A stretch of 52,518 nucleotides of DNA from Micavibrio sp. (GTDB lineage Bacteria > Pseudomonadota > Alphaproteobacteria > Micavibrionales > Micavibrionaceae). The notes beneath the pieces were generated by a model that did not search any database, was not told the DNA's origin, and worked only from the letters and a program-made list of their open reading frames with translations. The position numbers and the translations under genes are program-made. Below, piece by piece: positions 16,994 to 28,932 of the stretch. Each line of letters starts with the position of its first letter. Within the stretch, counting starts at the first letter, position 1. The stretch spans positions 1 to 52,518 of the forward strand of contig JAHQVU010000008.1 in assembly GCA_019634145.1 (NCBI GenBank). The letters run 5' to 3'.

Positions 16994-17797
16994 TTACTTA
17001 GCTACGCCACGTAAAATCTTTTTCATCTCGTCATACACGCCGCCATTGGCAGCCAGAATATTGCCTGTAACAAGCGGGGATTTGTTGTCTTTATCCATCT
17101 CGCAGACAAAGCCTCCAGCTTCCTTTACAATCAACATACCCGCCGCAATATCCCAAGGTTTTAGCTTGCGCTCCCAATATGATTCGTAGCGTCCGGCCGC
17201 GACATAGGCCAGATCAAGCGCGGCAGATCCAAAACGGCGCAAGCCCGGCGCAACTGCCAGTACTGCGCTATATTCTTTGATAAATTGGGCTTGTGATTCA
17301 ACAGTGCGGCGTGGCGCTCCTGTAGCGATCGTCGCTTGCATGAGATCACGACGCCCTGATACGCGAAGGCGCTTGTTCCCACGGATAAATGCACCACCAT
17401 TTTTTTCGGCCGTAAACATCTCGTCTTTAACAGGATCGTAAACTAGACCGTGCGTAATATCGCCCTTTGTCTGCAACGCTATGGAGATACACCAATGCGG
17501 CAGGCCGTGTAGGAAGTTGGTTGTGCCGTCCAGCGGGTCGATGATCCAGCAAAAATCTTTGTTATCACCATCAACCTTACCGCTTTCTTCCATGTGAAAG
17601 CAGTATGAAGGGTGCGCCTTTTTAAGCTCGTTAAATATAATTTCTTCCGAGCGTCGATCAGCCGCACTCACAAAGTCCCCGGGACCTTTTTGACTAACTT
17701 GAAGCTGTTCGACTTCGCCAAAATCACGAAGCAGGACGCGTGCCGCTTTCTCCGCCGCGCGGATCATAACGGTCATAATAGGGGATTGCATAGCCAT
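16994..17797 (-). CDS. suhB: Inositol-1-monophosphatase family protein (SuhB-like)
   Basis: 267 aa. The metal-binding and catalytic motifs of the family are complete: SAADRRSEEIIF, MEESG, WIIDPLDGTTNFLHGLPHW and KPWDIAAGMLIVKEAGG. It hydrolyses inositol phosphates or related sugar phosphates; in E. coli SuhB also acts with Nus factors on rRNA transcription. It begins 6 nt after efp. In many alphaproteobacteria efp and an IMPase gene are likewise adjacent. Confidence 0.92.
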   Translation of the reverse strand: MAMQSPIMTVMIRAAEKAARVLLRDFGEVEQLQVSQKGPGDFVSAADRRSEEIIFNELKKAHPSYCFHMEESGKVDGDNKDFCWIIDPLDGTTNFLHGLPHWCISIALQTKGDITHGLVYDPVKDEMFTAEKNGGAFIRGNKRLRVSGRRDLMQATIATGAPRRTVESQAQFIKEYSAVLAVAPGLRRFGSAALDLAYVAAGRYESYWERKLKPWDIAAGMLIVKEAGGFVCEMDKDNKSPLVTGNILAANGGVYDEMKKILRGVAK

Positions 17798-17803
17798 GAT
17801 AAA

Positions 17804-18370
17804 CTAATCCTTCGCGCGTTCGACGTAAGTGGCGTCTTCTGTTTTTACGACGATACGTGTACCCACATCGATAAAGGGCGGCACCATTACTTTTACGCCA
17901 TTGGCCAATATTGCAGGTTTATAAGACGTTGTTGCGGTTTGACCTTTAATTACAGGCTCGGCCTCTACAATTTCAGCGACCACACTGTCTGGCAAGCTCA
18001 CACCCAGCGGCTCGCCCTCAAATGTTTCGATTTCAACAAGCATACCTTCTTCTAGAAAAGCTGCTGAAAAACCGATGATCTCTTTGTTGACCATGATTTG
18101 CTCGAAGTTTGAGGTATGCATGAAGGTGTAAGCCTCGCCATCGTCAAACAAGAATTGGTATTGCTCCTGCTCCAAACGCACGCGCTCGACGGTTTCCTGC
18201 GTGCGAAAGCGAACATTTGTTTTGTTACCGGCGCGGATATCGCGCATTTCAACTTGAGATACGGCTGCACCTTTGCCCGGCTGGTTCAGTTCGTTCTTGA
18301 TAATGACCCAAAGCTTGCCTTCATAATCAATTACATTGCCTTTACGAAGGGTGATAGCATTAACTTTCAT
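17804..18370 (-). CDS. efp: Translation elongation factor P
   Basis: 188 aa with three OB-like beta domains. The modification loop reads NQPGKGAAVSQVEMRD with the target lysine at residue 33, so modification by an EpmA/B-like route is expected rather than arginine rhamnosylation. The C-terminal signature (IDVGTRIVVKTEDATYVERA) is intact. EF-P relieves stalling at polyproline. Its ATG overlaps the TGA of dciA upstream by ATGA. Confidence 0.96.
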   Translation of the reverse strand: MKVNAITLRKGNVIDYEGKLWVIIKNELNQPGKGAAVSQVEMRDIRAGNKTNVRFRTQETVERVRLEQEQYQFLFDDGEAYTFMHTSNFEQIMVNKEIIGFSAAFLEEGMLVEIETFEGEPLGVSLPDSVVAEIVEAEPVIKGQTATTSYKPAILANGVKVMVPPFIDVGTRIVVKTEDATYVERAKD

Positions 18371-18834
18371 CTTTTCTCATCCATTAATATTGAGCGCCCA
18401 AGACTTTCGAGGCGCATTTTTATGTCCTGATCTTCTACGCAATTTAGAGTGCCTGATAAAGACTTTTTTTCAACTTCCGTCAAGGGTGGAGGCATTTTTT
18501 TTCTTTTCAGGTCTTGTGCATTGACAGGAACCTGAACAAATTTTATGGCTGAGATCCAGCGCTCGCCAAATACCTGATTGATACGCTCTAAGATCAGATC
18601 TTTTTGATAGTGGAGCAAAGTAGCATCCGCGCTGCTTGCCGCAATCTCAAGCGTGGCTGTAGGTTTGCCTTTAACCGGCCCTTTGCGGTAGTTGAGCTTA
18701 ATGGGTTGCGCCTTGTGCGCCATTTTTGCTCCGACGATTGTCTCCCAATGATTTATGATGCGCCCAAGCGCAATATACTTGCGTTCAAAGGCAAGTCCTG
18801 CAATTTTGGCGGTGGCTTCAGATAATGTGCGCAT
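18367..18834 (-). CDS. dciA: DciA-like protein (DUF721), replicative helicase loader family
   Basis: About 155 aa. The DUF721 core (IINHWETIVGAKMAHKAQPI, LEIAASSADATLLHYQKDLI, LERINQVFGERWISAIKFVQ) covers residues ~20-115; the tail is short and charged. DciA loads or operates DnaB in bacteria lacking DnaC/DnaI. The ATG at 18832-18834 is chosen over a TTG two codons upstream. It is divergent from mutY, with only about 21 bp between the two start codons. Confidence 0.85.
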   Translation of the reverse strand: MRTLSEATAKIAGLAFERKYIALGRIINHWETIVGAKMAHKAQPIKLNYRKGPVKGKPTATLEIAASSADATLLHYQKDLILERINQVFGERWISAIKFVQVPVNAQDLKRKKMPPPLTEVEKKSLSGTLNCVEDQDIKMRLESLGRSILMDEKR

Positions 18835-18855
18835 GTGCAAGATTTAACGATAAAT

Positions 18856-19908
18856 ATGACTAACAGCAAGAAAAGTGAAAAACTGATCCGTGAATTACGG
18901 GGACAACTTTTGAATTGGTATGACCGTCATAAGCGTGTATTGCCATGGCGCGCCATTAATGATGCCCGCCCTGATCCTTATCATGTCTGGTTATCGGAGA
19001 TAATGCTTCAGCAAACGACAGTACAGGCGGTTAAGGATTACTATATAAAATTTTTATCGTTTTGGCCAACAATTCACGATTTGGCAGCAGCCGAGGAGGC
19101 CGATGTCATGGCCGCTTGGGCTGGGCTAGGTTATTACGCCCGTGCTCGTAACCTGCATAAATGCGCGAAAATTGTTGCTGAGCGTGGCGGCGTTTTCCCC
19201 GATAATGAGATCGAGCTTAAAAAACTTCCTGGAATTGGGGATTATACCAGTGCGGCAATTTCTGCAATCGCATTTAATAGCCCTGCCACAGTTATGGATG
19301 GTAATATAGAACGCGTTGTTGCAAGACTGTTTAACATCCGCGAGCCATTGCCTAAGTCTAAGCCGCTATTTAAGGCGCAAACAGCAAAATTCTTTGACGG
19401 TTTTTATGAGCGCCCTGGTGATTTAGCGCAAGCATTCATGGATCTGGGAGCAAGCATATGCATTCCCAAATCCCCTCGCTGTTCCCTATGCCCATTAAGT
19501 GAGAACTGCCAAGCCTATAATCTCGATGACCCACGAACATTGCCCGTAAAATCGCCGAAGAAGAAGCGGCCGCAAAAATACGGATATGTCTATTTTGTGA
19601 AAGATAACACTGGCCAGCTTTTATTTGAAAAACGAAAGCCTGAAGGTTTACTCGGAGGGATGGTCGGTCTTCCGACGAGCGAATGGATCGGTGATGATGG
19701 GCCGTCACATTTAGATGTTATGACTGATATCTTACCCTATAAAGGCTTGTATATTGATCATGTTTTTACACATTTTGATCTTAGGCTTCATCTATGCGAA
19801 GCGCATATATCGGGCAATAAGGTGGACAGGTTTATATATGGAAGTAAGGGGGAAATGCAGAAGGCTTTGCCCACGGTCTTTGCCAAAGCCATGAAATTAT
19901 ATGAATAA
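18856..19908 (+). CDS. mutY: A/G-specific adenine glycosylase
   Basis: About 350 aa. The helix-hairpin-helix LPGIGDYTSAAISAIAF and the catalytic Asp region (VMDGNIERVVARLF) are present. The iron-sulfur cluster ligands C-x6-C-x2-C-x5-C (CIPKSPRCSLCPLSENC) are intact, and the C-terminal Nudix-like domain recognises 8-oxoG. It removes adenine opposite 8-oxoguanine. ATG at 18856 is preferred; an upstream GTG at 18835 would overlap the first codon of dciA. Neither has a clear ribosome binding site, so a leaderless or very short 5' end is likely. Confidence 0.95.
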   Translation: MTNSKKSEKLIRELRGQLLNWYDRHKRVLPWRAINDARPDPYHVWLSEIMLQQTTVQAVKDYYIKFLSFWPTIHDLAAAEEADVMAAWAGLGYYARARNLHKCAKIVAERGGVFPDNEIELKKLPGIGDYTSAAISAIAFNSPATVMDGNIERVVARLFNIREPLPKSKPLFKAQTAKFFDGFYERPGDLAQAFMDLGASICIPKSPRCSLCPLSENCQAYNLDDPRTLPVKSPKKKRPQKYGYVYFVKDNTGQLLFEKRKPEGLLGGMVGLPTSEWIGDDGPSHLDVMTDILPYKGLYIDHVFTHFDLRLHLCEAHISGNKVDRFIYGSKGEMQKALPTVFAKAMKLYE

Positions 19909-19997
19909 TTGCTGATTTATTTCGTACGAAGTTGAATAGAGGGGTGCACTCATAGTATAATTAAATTTACAAATCTTGTATCACGACAGCAGGCGCA

Positions 19998-22224
<2,227 letters not shown>

Positions 22225-22243
<19 letters not shown>

Positions 22244-22860
22244 GTGCCGAACGCGATGAAATTTTTTATCGGCGCATAGGATTTTCGATGATGATCTGTG
22301 ATGCCATGTACATCAATTCCGGCTAAATGCGCTTTGGAGGGGTAGCCGACATTGCTCTCCCACCCATAATGGGAATGCTTTTCGGCGAGGGTGTGCATGA
22401 TCTTATCGCGCGTATATTTGGCCACAATCGAGGCCGCCGCGATGGATTTGGATTTACTATCCCCTTTGACAACTGCCGTTGCAGGGCAGGGCAGATTACG
22501 AGGAAGTTTGTTCCCATCAATAAGTGCATGTCCCATCGTCATATCAATCGCCACATATGCCCGCTCCATCGCGCGAAGGCTGGCTTGCAGAATGTTAATC
22601 TCGTCGATTTCGGCGGGCGCTACCTCGGCTATGCCGTACGTACAATGCGCGGTAATTTCGCCGTATAGGGTTTCCAGCTTTTTCCAGCTCAGCTTTTTGC
22701 TGTCCTTCACCTCAGAAATAAAGGGCATGGCGCGCACCTCAGGCGGGATATAGACACACGCCGCTACAACCGGGCCAGCCAAAGGCCCGCGCCCAACTTC
22801 GTCTATGCCGCAAACGAGGACGTCTTGTTGGTCTTCAAGGGTGAAGTCCGCGCTAACCAT
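22225..22860 (-). CDS. rnhB: Ribonuclease HII
   Basis: About 211 aa. The ATG at 22858-22860 (MVSADFTLED) is chosen because it overlaps the pepN stop by 8 nt; a start at 22890 would overlap by 38 nt. Active-site motif CGIDEVGRGPLAGPVVA lies near the N terminus, with later acidic residues in ALIDGNKLP and SIVAKYTRDKIM. It removes ribonucleotides and RNA primers from DNA. rnhB-ccrM adjacency is common in alphaproteobacteria. Confidence 0.94.
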
Positions 22861-25456
22861 TGAGTGATTTGCTGGCAATCTCGAATACATCGGGGGCGAT
22901 GTCGGGGGTTTCTAAAATCCGCTCTAGCTCAACTTTCATTTTCTCCTGACGATCGGCGGTATAGCGTTTCCATTCCCGCATAGGCGTTAACAGCCGTGCC
23001 GCGATCTGCGGATTAATGGCGTTCAACTCAATAATTGCATCCGCTAAAAACGTATATCCAGACCCGTCGGCGGCGTGGAAGCTTACCGGATTATTCATCG
23101 CGAAAGCGGCATAAACACTGCGCGCCCTATTTGGATTTTTTATATTAAAGTCAGGATGCTCTCGTAAATCTTTAAGATTTTGGATGATCTGCGGATGTTT
23201 GGCCGAAGCTTGAAGCCCAAACCACTTATCAATAACAAGTTGATAATCTTTAAAGCGTGCATGGAAGTCGCCGAAGCATTCTTCACGTGCCGGTCTATCC
23301 ATATCCACAAGGATAGAAAGCGCCGCGACGCGGTCGGTCATATTGTCCGCATTCTCATAATGCTTCTTGCATCGTCGCTCACACCCTGTGCCATGTGTTG
23401 AGGAAAGAACAGCCAGTGCCCAGTTGCGAAGACTGCGCTTACCCATAGCTTCTGGCGTAACCTCATATACATGTTGCGCATTTTCGGCGTAGATTTTATC
23501 CAGCAGCTTACGGTGCTCACGCTTGATTGATTTGATAATGATATCGCGCTGATCATTAATCAGCACAGGGTCAACCAATTCACGGCTTTGTCCAATATAT
23601 CCAACGGCAGGAAGGCTAAGGATGCGCGCGAGCAATGCTTTATCACTCTCAGGCTCCAGCGCTTCTTCCAAAACCTTGCCGATAACCTCCATATAGCGCG
23701 GGCAGGGCGCAGCTTTCTCGTCCGCTGAGGCCTTATCCACCATAGCGTTTATCATCTTTAGGCCAATCTGCTGCGCCGCTTCCCAACGGTTAAACCCGTC
23801 AGTATCATTCAGCATCAAATAACTAAGCTCGGCATTGCCTTGGTCACTGATCAGTTTTACGGGCGCGCTAAAACCGCGCAAAATGGAGGGGACGGGCTTC
23901 TCGCTAAAGCCATCAAATGTGAATGTTTGCTCGGATTTAGTTAAGTGCAAAATTTCGGTGTCATCACGACCTGCAAAACCAAGCGCAACAGGGATATGCA
24001 TAGGCTTCTTGTCTGTTTGCCCCGGTGTATCAGGGATTTCCTGACTGAGTTTAGCTTTATACGTTCCCGCCGCCTCATCATATTCACCTCTGAAGGTCAC
24101 AACGGGCGTACCCGCTTGGCTGTACCAAAGGCGGAACTGGCTCAAATCAATGCCGCTCGCATCCTGCATCGCTTGTACGAAATCATCACAGGTCACGGCC
24201 TGCCCATCATGGCGGGAAAAGTAAAGGTCAGTGCCTTTGCGATAGTTTTCAGCGCCGAGAATAGTCTTCATCATGCGGATGACTTCCGCACCTTTTTCAT
24301 ACACAGTCATAGTGTAGAAATTATTGATCTCGATATAGTTGTCAGGGCGAATGGGATGCGCGAGTGGTCCTGCATCTTCAGGGAATTGGAGGCGGCGTAA
24401 AGATGTCACATCGTCAATGCGCTGAACCACGGGGGAGTTGAGGTCGGCGGAAAAACACTGATCGCGGAAAACCGTTAAACCCTCTTTCAGCGAGAGCTGA
24501 AACCAGTCACGACACGTCACGCGGTTGCCCGACCAATTGTGGAAATATTCATGCGCAATCACACTTTCCACGCGGCCAAAATCGCTGTCCGTTGCCGTTT
24601 CCTGCGCCGCCAGAACAAAGGCCGTGTTAAAGATGTTGAGCGAGGTATTCTCCATTGCGCCCATATTAAAGTCACTGACCGCAACGATGTTAAAGATATC
24701 GAGTTCATACTCCAGCCCATAAACATCCTCATCCCATTTCATAGAATTTTTTAGTGAGCGCATGGCGTGGCCGCACTGATCTTCATCACCCGGACGAACA
24801 TAGATGTACAGATCAACTTCACGATCACTTTTGGTGGTGAAGGTGTCATGGATATGGTTTAAATCACCTGCAACCAGCGCGAACAGATAGCAAGGCTTCG
24901 GAAAAGGGTCTTCCCAGATGGTGAAATGGCGGTTATCACCCACCGCGTCACCATTAACGCGGTTACCATTGGACAGGAGAACTGGAAACTTCTCCTTATC
25001 CGCTTCGATGCGCACTGTAAAGACCGTCAAAACATCTGGGCGATCGGGGAAGTATGTGATGCGGCGAAACCCTTCGGCCTCGCATTGCGTACAATAATTT
25101 CCGCCCGACATATACAGCCCCTCTAGGCGTGTATTTTTCTCAGGGTAAATCTTGGTTTTAATCTCAAGCGTAAAGCTATCTTCCTGAGGCGGTGATATCG
25201 ACATACCTTTATCGTCAATCGTATAGCCTGTGATCTTCCACCCATTGACCGTAATATTCAATAATTCCAGGTCTTCGCCGTGAAGATAGATGGGCTGTGC
25301 AAGCCCCTTGCGGCGATATTTGGCTTTCTGCGTAACTATTGTTTCGCCATCACGCAAATTAAAGTCGAGGTAAAGCTCCTCAATATCATACGGATAGGGC
25401 TGGTAATCTTTAAGATAAATAGTTTTTGGAGCATCTGTTTTCATACCCATATACAT
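22853..25456 (-). CDS. pepN: Aminopeptidase N (M1)
   Basis: About 867 aa. The exopeptidase motif GAMEN and the zinc motif HEYFHNWSGNRVT (HExxH-x18-E) are present; the order of segments follows bacterial PepN. It trims N-terminal residues from cytosolic peptides. The frame offers several starts; the ATG at 25454-25456 (MYMGMKTDAPK) has GAGG 6 nt upstream and matches the start of a decayed copy at 26.3 kb. It overlaps rnhB downstream and is divergent from the unknown gene at 25574. Confidence 0.94.
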   Translation of the reverse strand: MYMGMKTDAPKTIYLKDYQPYPYDIEELYLDFNLRDGETIVTQKAKYRRKGLAQPIYLHGEDLELLNITVNGWKITGYTIDDKGMSISPPQEDSFTLEIKTKIYPEKNTRLEGLYMSGGNYCTQCEAEGFRRITYFPDRPDVLTVFTVRIEADKEKFPVLLSNGNRVNGDAVGDNRHFTIWEDPFPKPCYLFALVAGDLNHIHDTFTTKSDREVDLYIYVRPGDEDQCGHAMRSLKNSMKWDEDVYGLEYELDIFNIVAVSDFNMGAMENTSLNIFNTAFVLAAQETATDSDFGRVESVIAHEYFHNWSGNRVTCRDWFQLSLKEGLTVFRDQCFSADLNSPVVQRIDDVTSLRRLQFPEDAGPLAHPIRPDNYIEINNFYTMTVYEKGAEVIRMMKTILGAENYRKGTDLYFSRHDGQAVTCDDFVQAMQDASGIDLSQFRLWYSQAGTPVVTFRGEYDEAAGTYKAKLSQEIPDTPGQTDKKPMHIPVALGFAGRDDTEILHLTKSEQTFTFDGFSEKPVPSILRGFSAPVKLISDQGNAELSYLMLNDTDGFNRWEAAQQIGLKMINAMVDKASADEKAAPCPRYMEVIGKVLEEALEPESDKALLARILSLPAVGYIGQSRELVDPVLINDQRDIIIKSIKREHRKLLDKIYAENAQHVYEVTPEAMGKRSLRNWALAVLSSTHGTGCERRCKKHYENADNMTDRVAALSILVDMDRPAREECFGDFHARFKDYQLVIDKWFGLQASAKHPQIIQNLKDLREHPDFNIKNPNRARSVYAAFAMNNPVSFHAADGSGYTFLADAIIELNAINPQIAARLLTPMREWKRYTADRQEKMKVELERILETPDIAPDVFEIASKSLNG

Positions 25457-25534
25457 AGCCATCCTCGCGCGTAAGTACAAGCTTGTAAACAATACTTCTT
25501 TTCCATGTGATTTTGTCAGGTGCAAATAATTATA

Positions 25535-25563
25535 TTGACATATGTCGGCTGTTGCTTTAAATA
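25535..25563 (+). promoter_or_regulatory. Promoter of the 25574 membrane protein gene, with palindrome
   Basis: Perfect TTGACA (25535-25540), 17-nt spacer, TAAATA (25558-25563). The predicted start is only a few bases before the ATG at 25574, which has no ribosome binding site, so the mRNA may be leaderless. A 10-bp perfect palindrome, GACATATGTC (25537-25546), overlaps the -35 and could be an operator. Confidence 0.55.
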
Positions 25564-25573
25564 ATTTTTCATT

Positions 25574-26254
25574 ATGAAAATGAAAGAGATGAGCTTAAAA
25601 ATAATAAGCAACAGCAGCTTTCTAGCTGGAAGCTTGGCTACAGTGGAATCTGCTACGGGCTGGGTTTCAAAGAATGTATTAGACCCTGTTGGGCACTTTG
25701 TACTTTCAAACGGATTATCATCGCCAAATGCCGAAATGGTTGCATTTGGTGGTGTTGGCCTAACAACCGCTGCGGTAATGTCATGTATGAACAAGTTTAA
25801 ATACATGCCCCATGTATTGCTTCCGGCTAATGGGATGTTAACGGCAAACGGCCTTCATATGGTCGCATCATCGGCTGGTGATCCTGCTTTAATTACATCT
25901 GGCTTACTTTTAGCATCCTCAAATTCATTTGGTGGATTCGGGACGATAAATTATCATATGTTAAGAGGTGAAATTCAGCCAGATACTCATGGGGCAGGGA
26001 CTTCTTACGCTGGCGCTCAAATCATGGCGGCAGGTGCGTGTTTAAACGATGCTTTGTTAATATCAATCGGTTCGGCTTTTACTATCGATGGGTGCATTCG
26101 CGCTGCCGGCAATGATCGCGGGTGGGAGCCTTATAAAGATGCATTGAAAACGCTATTTTTCATGAAATCGGACGCCGCAGAGCGCGTGCAAACTAAAACC
26201 ATGAATGAGCCCGCTCCTAAGCATGATAACTCTGATATCAATCCTCCATCCTAG
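25574..26254 (+). CDS. Small Gly/Ala-rich membrane protein of unknown function
   Basis: 226 aa. Three to four hydrophobic Gly/Ala/Ser-rich segments are visible (about residues 54-72, 80-105, 108-128, 145-175), for example VAFGGVGLTTAAVMSCM and ALITSGLLLASSNSFGGFG. The C-terminal ~40 residues are hydrophilic (ending NSDINPPS). I recognise no family. Internal ATGs at codons 3 and 6 are possible starts, but the promoter position favours the first. It lies between pepN and a decayed copy of the pepN 5' end, and more A+T-rich sequence surrounds it, so it may have been acquired. Confidence 0.65.
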   Translation: MKMKEMSLKIISNSSFLAGSLATVESATGWVSKNVLDPVGHFVLSNGLSSPNAEMVAFGGVGLTTAAVMSCMNKFKYMPHVLLPANGMLTANGLHMVASSAGDPALITSGLLLASSNSFGGFGTINYHMLRGEIQPDTHGAGTSYAGAQIMAAGACLNDALLISIGSAFTIDGCIRAAGNDRGWEPYKDALKTLFFMKSDAAERVQTKTMNEPAPKHDNSDINPPS

Positions 26255-26310
26255 AAGTCATTGTTCAAATAAACTCTTCTTGGCGTATCTGTTTTCATGC
26301 CAACATACAT
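26251..26310 (-). pseudogene. Remnant of a duplicated pepN 5' end
   Basis: Minus-strand translation MYVGMKTDTPRRVYLNNDF then stop resembles the PepN start MYMGMKTDAPKTIYLKDYQP. At DNA level roughly 37 of 47 bases align with 25410-25456. Nothing aminopeptidase-like follows, because the 25574 gene occupies the space. It is a truncated relic of a second pepN copy, or of a duplication that bracketed the unknown gene. Confidence 0.6.
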
Positions 26311-26502
26311 AGACGAAAACACTGACTTTGAAAATAGGGTGTATGACAGGAAAAAAATCCTGGCAATGAAAGGAATAATATCCCATAAGGGCATTAGGGA
26401 ATTCCCGCATGGGGTTTCTGGCGGCTCGCGCTTCGAAGCGCAAACGTTCAAATAAGCCGCTTTGAAGAACCTGCCATACGAAAATGAATATACGCGCTTA
26501 TG
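26311..26502. other. Non-coding stretch after the pepN remnant
   Basis: With the preceding remnant and following terminator this makes the 373-bp gap before proB. A 66-codon minus-strand frame over the first part lacks coding features beyond its pepN-like tail. I see no RNA gene or other repeat. Confidence 0.4.
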
Positions 26503-26520
26503 AACGGGCGCCCGTTTTTT
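26503..26520 (+). terminator. Terminator-like palindrome
   Basis: AACGG, GCGC loop, CCGTT within a run of six T residues on the plus strand, about 250 nt after the 25574 gene. It is the first credible stop for that transcript, leaving a long 3' untranslated region. Confidence 0.5.
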
Positions 26521-26627
26521 ATAATCTCGCGAACAGGAAAGAAGACTTATGCGAAAAATCGGAAAAACCCTGCAATTTATAAACGTTTTCGGGAATTTAC
26601 CCCGAAGGACGCCATTTTTGTTGCTCT

Positions 26628-27761
26628 TTAAATTTCCAACGCCATATCGTTCCGATGGATGAGTTCTATTCGACCCGCATAGCCTAGAATATTGGCGATC
26701 TCCTTGCTTCGCTTACCGATGATAAGGGCAGCATTTTCCGCGTCATAGGCGCTTAAGCCAAGACCTAGAACCTTACCGTCCGGCGCTTTGATCTCCACCG
26801 CATCCCCGCGCTTGAATTTTCCGCTTACGACATTTATTCCGACAGGCAGTAGGCTCTTTCCTGATTGCAGAGCCGAAAGCGCGCCTGCATCCACTGTTAC
26901 AGACCCCTTTGGCGACATATGTGCGCCAATCCACTTCTTGCGGGCGCTATCACCACTGCCTTTGGCGGCGAAAAGCGTTGCATTGTTTTGGGATATATCA
27001 CGCAAAACATGCTCGGCTTGCCCATCGGTAATGATAAGGGATATGCCCGCCCGTACGGCAGCAATCGCCGCTGAAATTTTGCTTTTCATCCCGCCCGTAG
27101 ACAACCCTGCCACGGCATCACCCGCCATCGCGATATGCTCATCAGTGATGGTTTCAACCAAGGCGATATGTTTAGCATCGGGGTTTTTGTGCGGATTGTC
27201 GGTATATAGCCCGTCAATGGTGGAGAGCAGCACAACCGTATCTGCTCCAATCATTTGCGCCACGCGTACGGCCAGACGGTCGTTATCGCCAAATCGAATT
27301 TCTTCCGTAGAGATCGTGTCATTCTCATTAATCACGGGAACAATCCCGCGCTTTAGCAAGGTCAGTAAGGTCGCGCGGGCATTTAAGTGCATACGGCGGT
27401 TTTCCGTCTCACTCATTGTGAGCAATACTTGCGCGGTGTTGATCTCGTGTTTTGCCAACGCGCTGTGCCAGCCGTTAAAGACGTGATATTGCCCAACCGC
27501 AGAGGCCGCTTGTTTGACTTCTAATGGAATATCGCGCGGGCGTGTTTCGGGTGTTATACCAAGGGCAGGGCGGCCAAGTGCAATCCCACCAGAGGATACG
27601 ACGACCACCTTTTTACCTATGGATTGAAGCGCGGCAATATCGCTCGCCATCGCGTTAAGCCAGTCTTCTTTTACGCCATGCCCGTCATTTTCAGCGATCA
27701 AAGCGGTGCCGACTTTCAAGACGATGAGGTTGGCATTGTTGATCGCGTCAATCGCATTCAC
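26628..27761 (-). CDS. proB: Glutamate 5-kinase
   Basis: 377 aa. The amino-acid kinase domain shows [44 protein letters not shown] and [16 protein letters not shown]-terminal PUA domain begins near residue 280 ([20 protein letters not shown]). It phosphorylates glutamate for proline synthesis. The ATG overlaps the obgE stop by 4 nt, as in many alphaproteobacteria. The expected next gene proA is absent here and is found at 7950-9236 instead. Confidence 0.95.
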   Translation of the reverse strand: MNAIDAINNANLIVLKVGTALIAENDGHGVKEDWLNAMASDIAALQSIGKKVVVVSSGGIALGRPALGITPETRPRDIPLEVKQAASAVGQYHVFNGWHSALAKHEINTAQVLLTMSETENRRMHLNARATLLTLLKRGIVPVINENDTISTEEIRFGDNDRLAVRVAQMIGADTVVLLSTIDGLYTDNPHKNPDAKHIALVETITDEHIAMAGDAVAGLSTGGMKSKISAAIAAVRAGISLIITDGQAEHVLRDISQNNATLFAAKGSGDSARKKWIGAHMSPKGSVTVDAGALSALQSGKSLLPVGINVVSGKFKRGDAVEIKAPDGKVLGLGLSAYDAENAALIIGKRSKEIANILGYAGRIELIHRNDMALEI

Positions 27762-28786
27762 GGCTCAAATCCTTCTTCCTCAACGCCTTCCCCGTATTTT
27801 TCGCGGTAAATCACTTTGCCGAGCGCATAAAGCACATTCATAGTCCCCATTTTAGCCGCCGCCGACATCGCCATAACTGGCTTTTTAATTGCGTCTTCAA
27901 GCATTTTGCGCTGATCTTCGGCAAGATCATCACCTAGCGCGTCAATCTTATTAATAACGACAATTTCTTCTTTTCTTCCAAGAAGCTCGTCATATTTCTC
28001 CATCTCGGTGCGAATCGTATGGTATGCGCCGACAATATCGTCTTGTGTGCAATCAATCAGATGAAGGATCACATTTGTGCGTTCGACATGTCCAAGAAAG
28101 CGATCGCCGAGGCCGTGCCCTTCATGCGCACCCTCGATTAGGCCAGGAATATCGGCAATGACAAAATCATAATCCCCCGCTTTAACAACGCCCAAATTCG
28201 GGTGCAGCGTCGTAAACGGATAATCAGCAATTTTGGGCTTGGCATTTGAAACAGCCGCGAGGAAAGTGGATTTTCCGGCATTCGGAAGGCCAACAAGCCC
28301 GGCATCAGCAATAAGCTTTAGGCGTAACCAAACCGTTAATTCTTGTCCGGGCCAGCCGGGGGTTGTCTTACGCGGCGCTTGATTGGTCGAGCTTTTATAG
28401 TGCGCATTCCCGTGACCGCCATCACCACCTTTGAGGAAAACCATGCGCTGACCATCTTCAGTGAAATCAGCGAGAACGGTCTCGCCATCTTCATCAATGA
28501 TTTCTGTACCGACAGGCACGCGGATAAGACAGTCCTCGCCATCAGCGCCAGTACGGTTATTGCCCATGCCGTTCACGCCGCTTTTCGCTTTGTAGTGCTG
28601 TTGATAACGGAAGTCGATGAGTGTATTCAGTGTGTTGACCGCTTCAAAGATAATATCGCCGCCGCGTCCGCCATTTCCGCCATTCGGCCCGCCATATTCG
28701 ATATATTTTTCACGACGAAAACTAAGGCAACCAGGGCCGCCATTGCCGCTTTTAAGGTATATTTTTGCCTGATCTAAGAATTTCAT
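27758..28786 (-). CDS. obgE: GTPase Obg (CgtA)
   Basis: 342 aa. The glycine-rich Obg fold is at the N terminus ([34 protein letters not shown]). The G domain has P-loop [10 protein letters not shown], the switch [12 protein letters not shown], and NKID. It acts in 50S assembly and stress signalling. SD AAGGAAG lies about 5 nt upstream, directly attached to the arm of a 14-bp inverted repeat. It follows rpmA after 198 nt and overlaps proB. Confidence 0.96.
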   Translation of the reverse strand: MKFLDQAKIYLKSGNGGPGCLSFRREKYIEYGGPNGGNGGRGGDIIFEAVNTLNTLIDFRYQQHYKAKSGVNGMGNNRTGADGEDCLIRVPVGTEIIDEDGETVLADFTEDGQRMVFLKGGDGGHGNAHYKSSTNQAPRKTTPGWPGQELTVWLRLKLIADAGLVGLPNAGKSTFLAAVSNAKPKIADYPFTTLHPNLGVVKAGDYDFVIADIPGLIEGAHEGHGLGDRFLGHVERTNVILHLIDCTQDDIVGAYHTIRTEMEKYDELLGRKEEIVVINKIDALGDDLAEDQRKMLEDAIKKPVMAMSAAAKMGTMNVLYALGKVIYREKYGEGVEEEGFEP

Positions 28787-28796
28787 CGTTACTTCC

Positions 28797-28877
28797 TTTT
28801 CTTTTTACAGTGCGTTTACCGCGCTCCTAAAGTAGGTGTTCTACTCTTCGTCGCTTGTGCTTGCTGTAAAAAGAAAA
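28797..28877. repeat. 14-bp perfect inverted repeat in the obgE leader
   Basis: TTTTCTTTTTACAG (28797-28810) and CTGTAAAAAGAAAA (28864-28877) are exact reverse complements around a 53-bp centre that itself holds AGTAG/CTACT. In the minus-strand RNA the 3' arm flows into the obgE Shine-Dalgarno. Size and ends also suit a miniature inverted-repeat element. Confidence 0.7.
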
Positions 28878-28932
28878 ATAAGCAACTCTCACATTGTTCG
28901 GCTAGAGTTTTTTTATCAAATTATAGGATAAT

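Noticed and set aside
26549-26662. 37-aa plus-strand ORF before proB
   Set aside because: Poor ribosome binding site, overlaps the proB 3' end, no coding signal.
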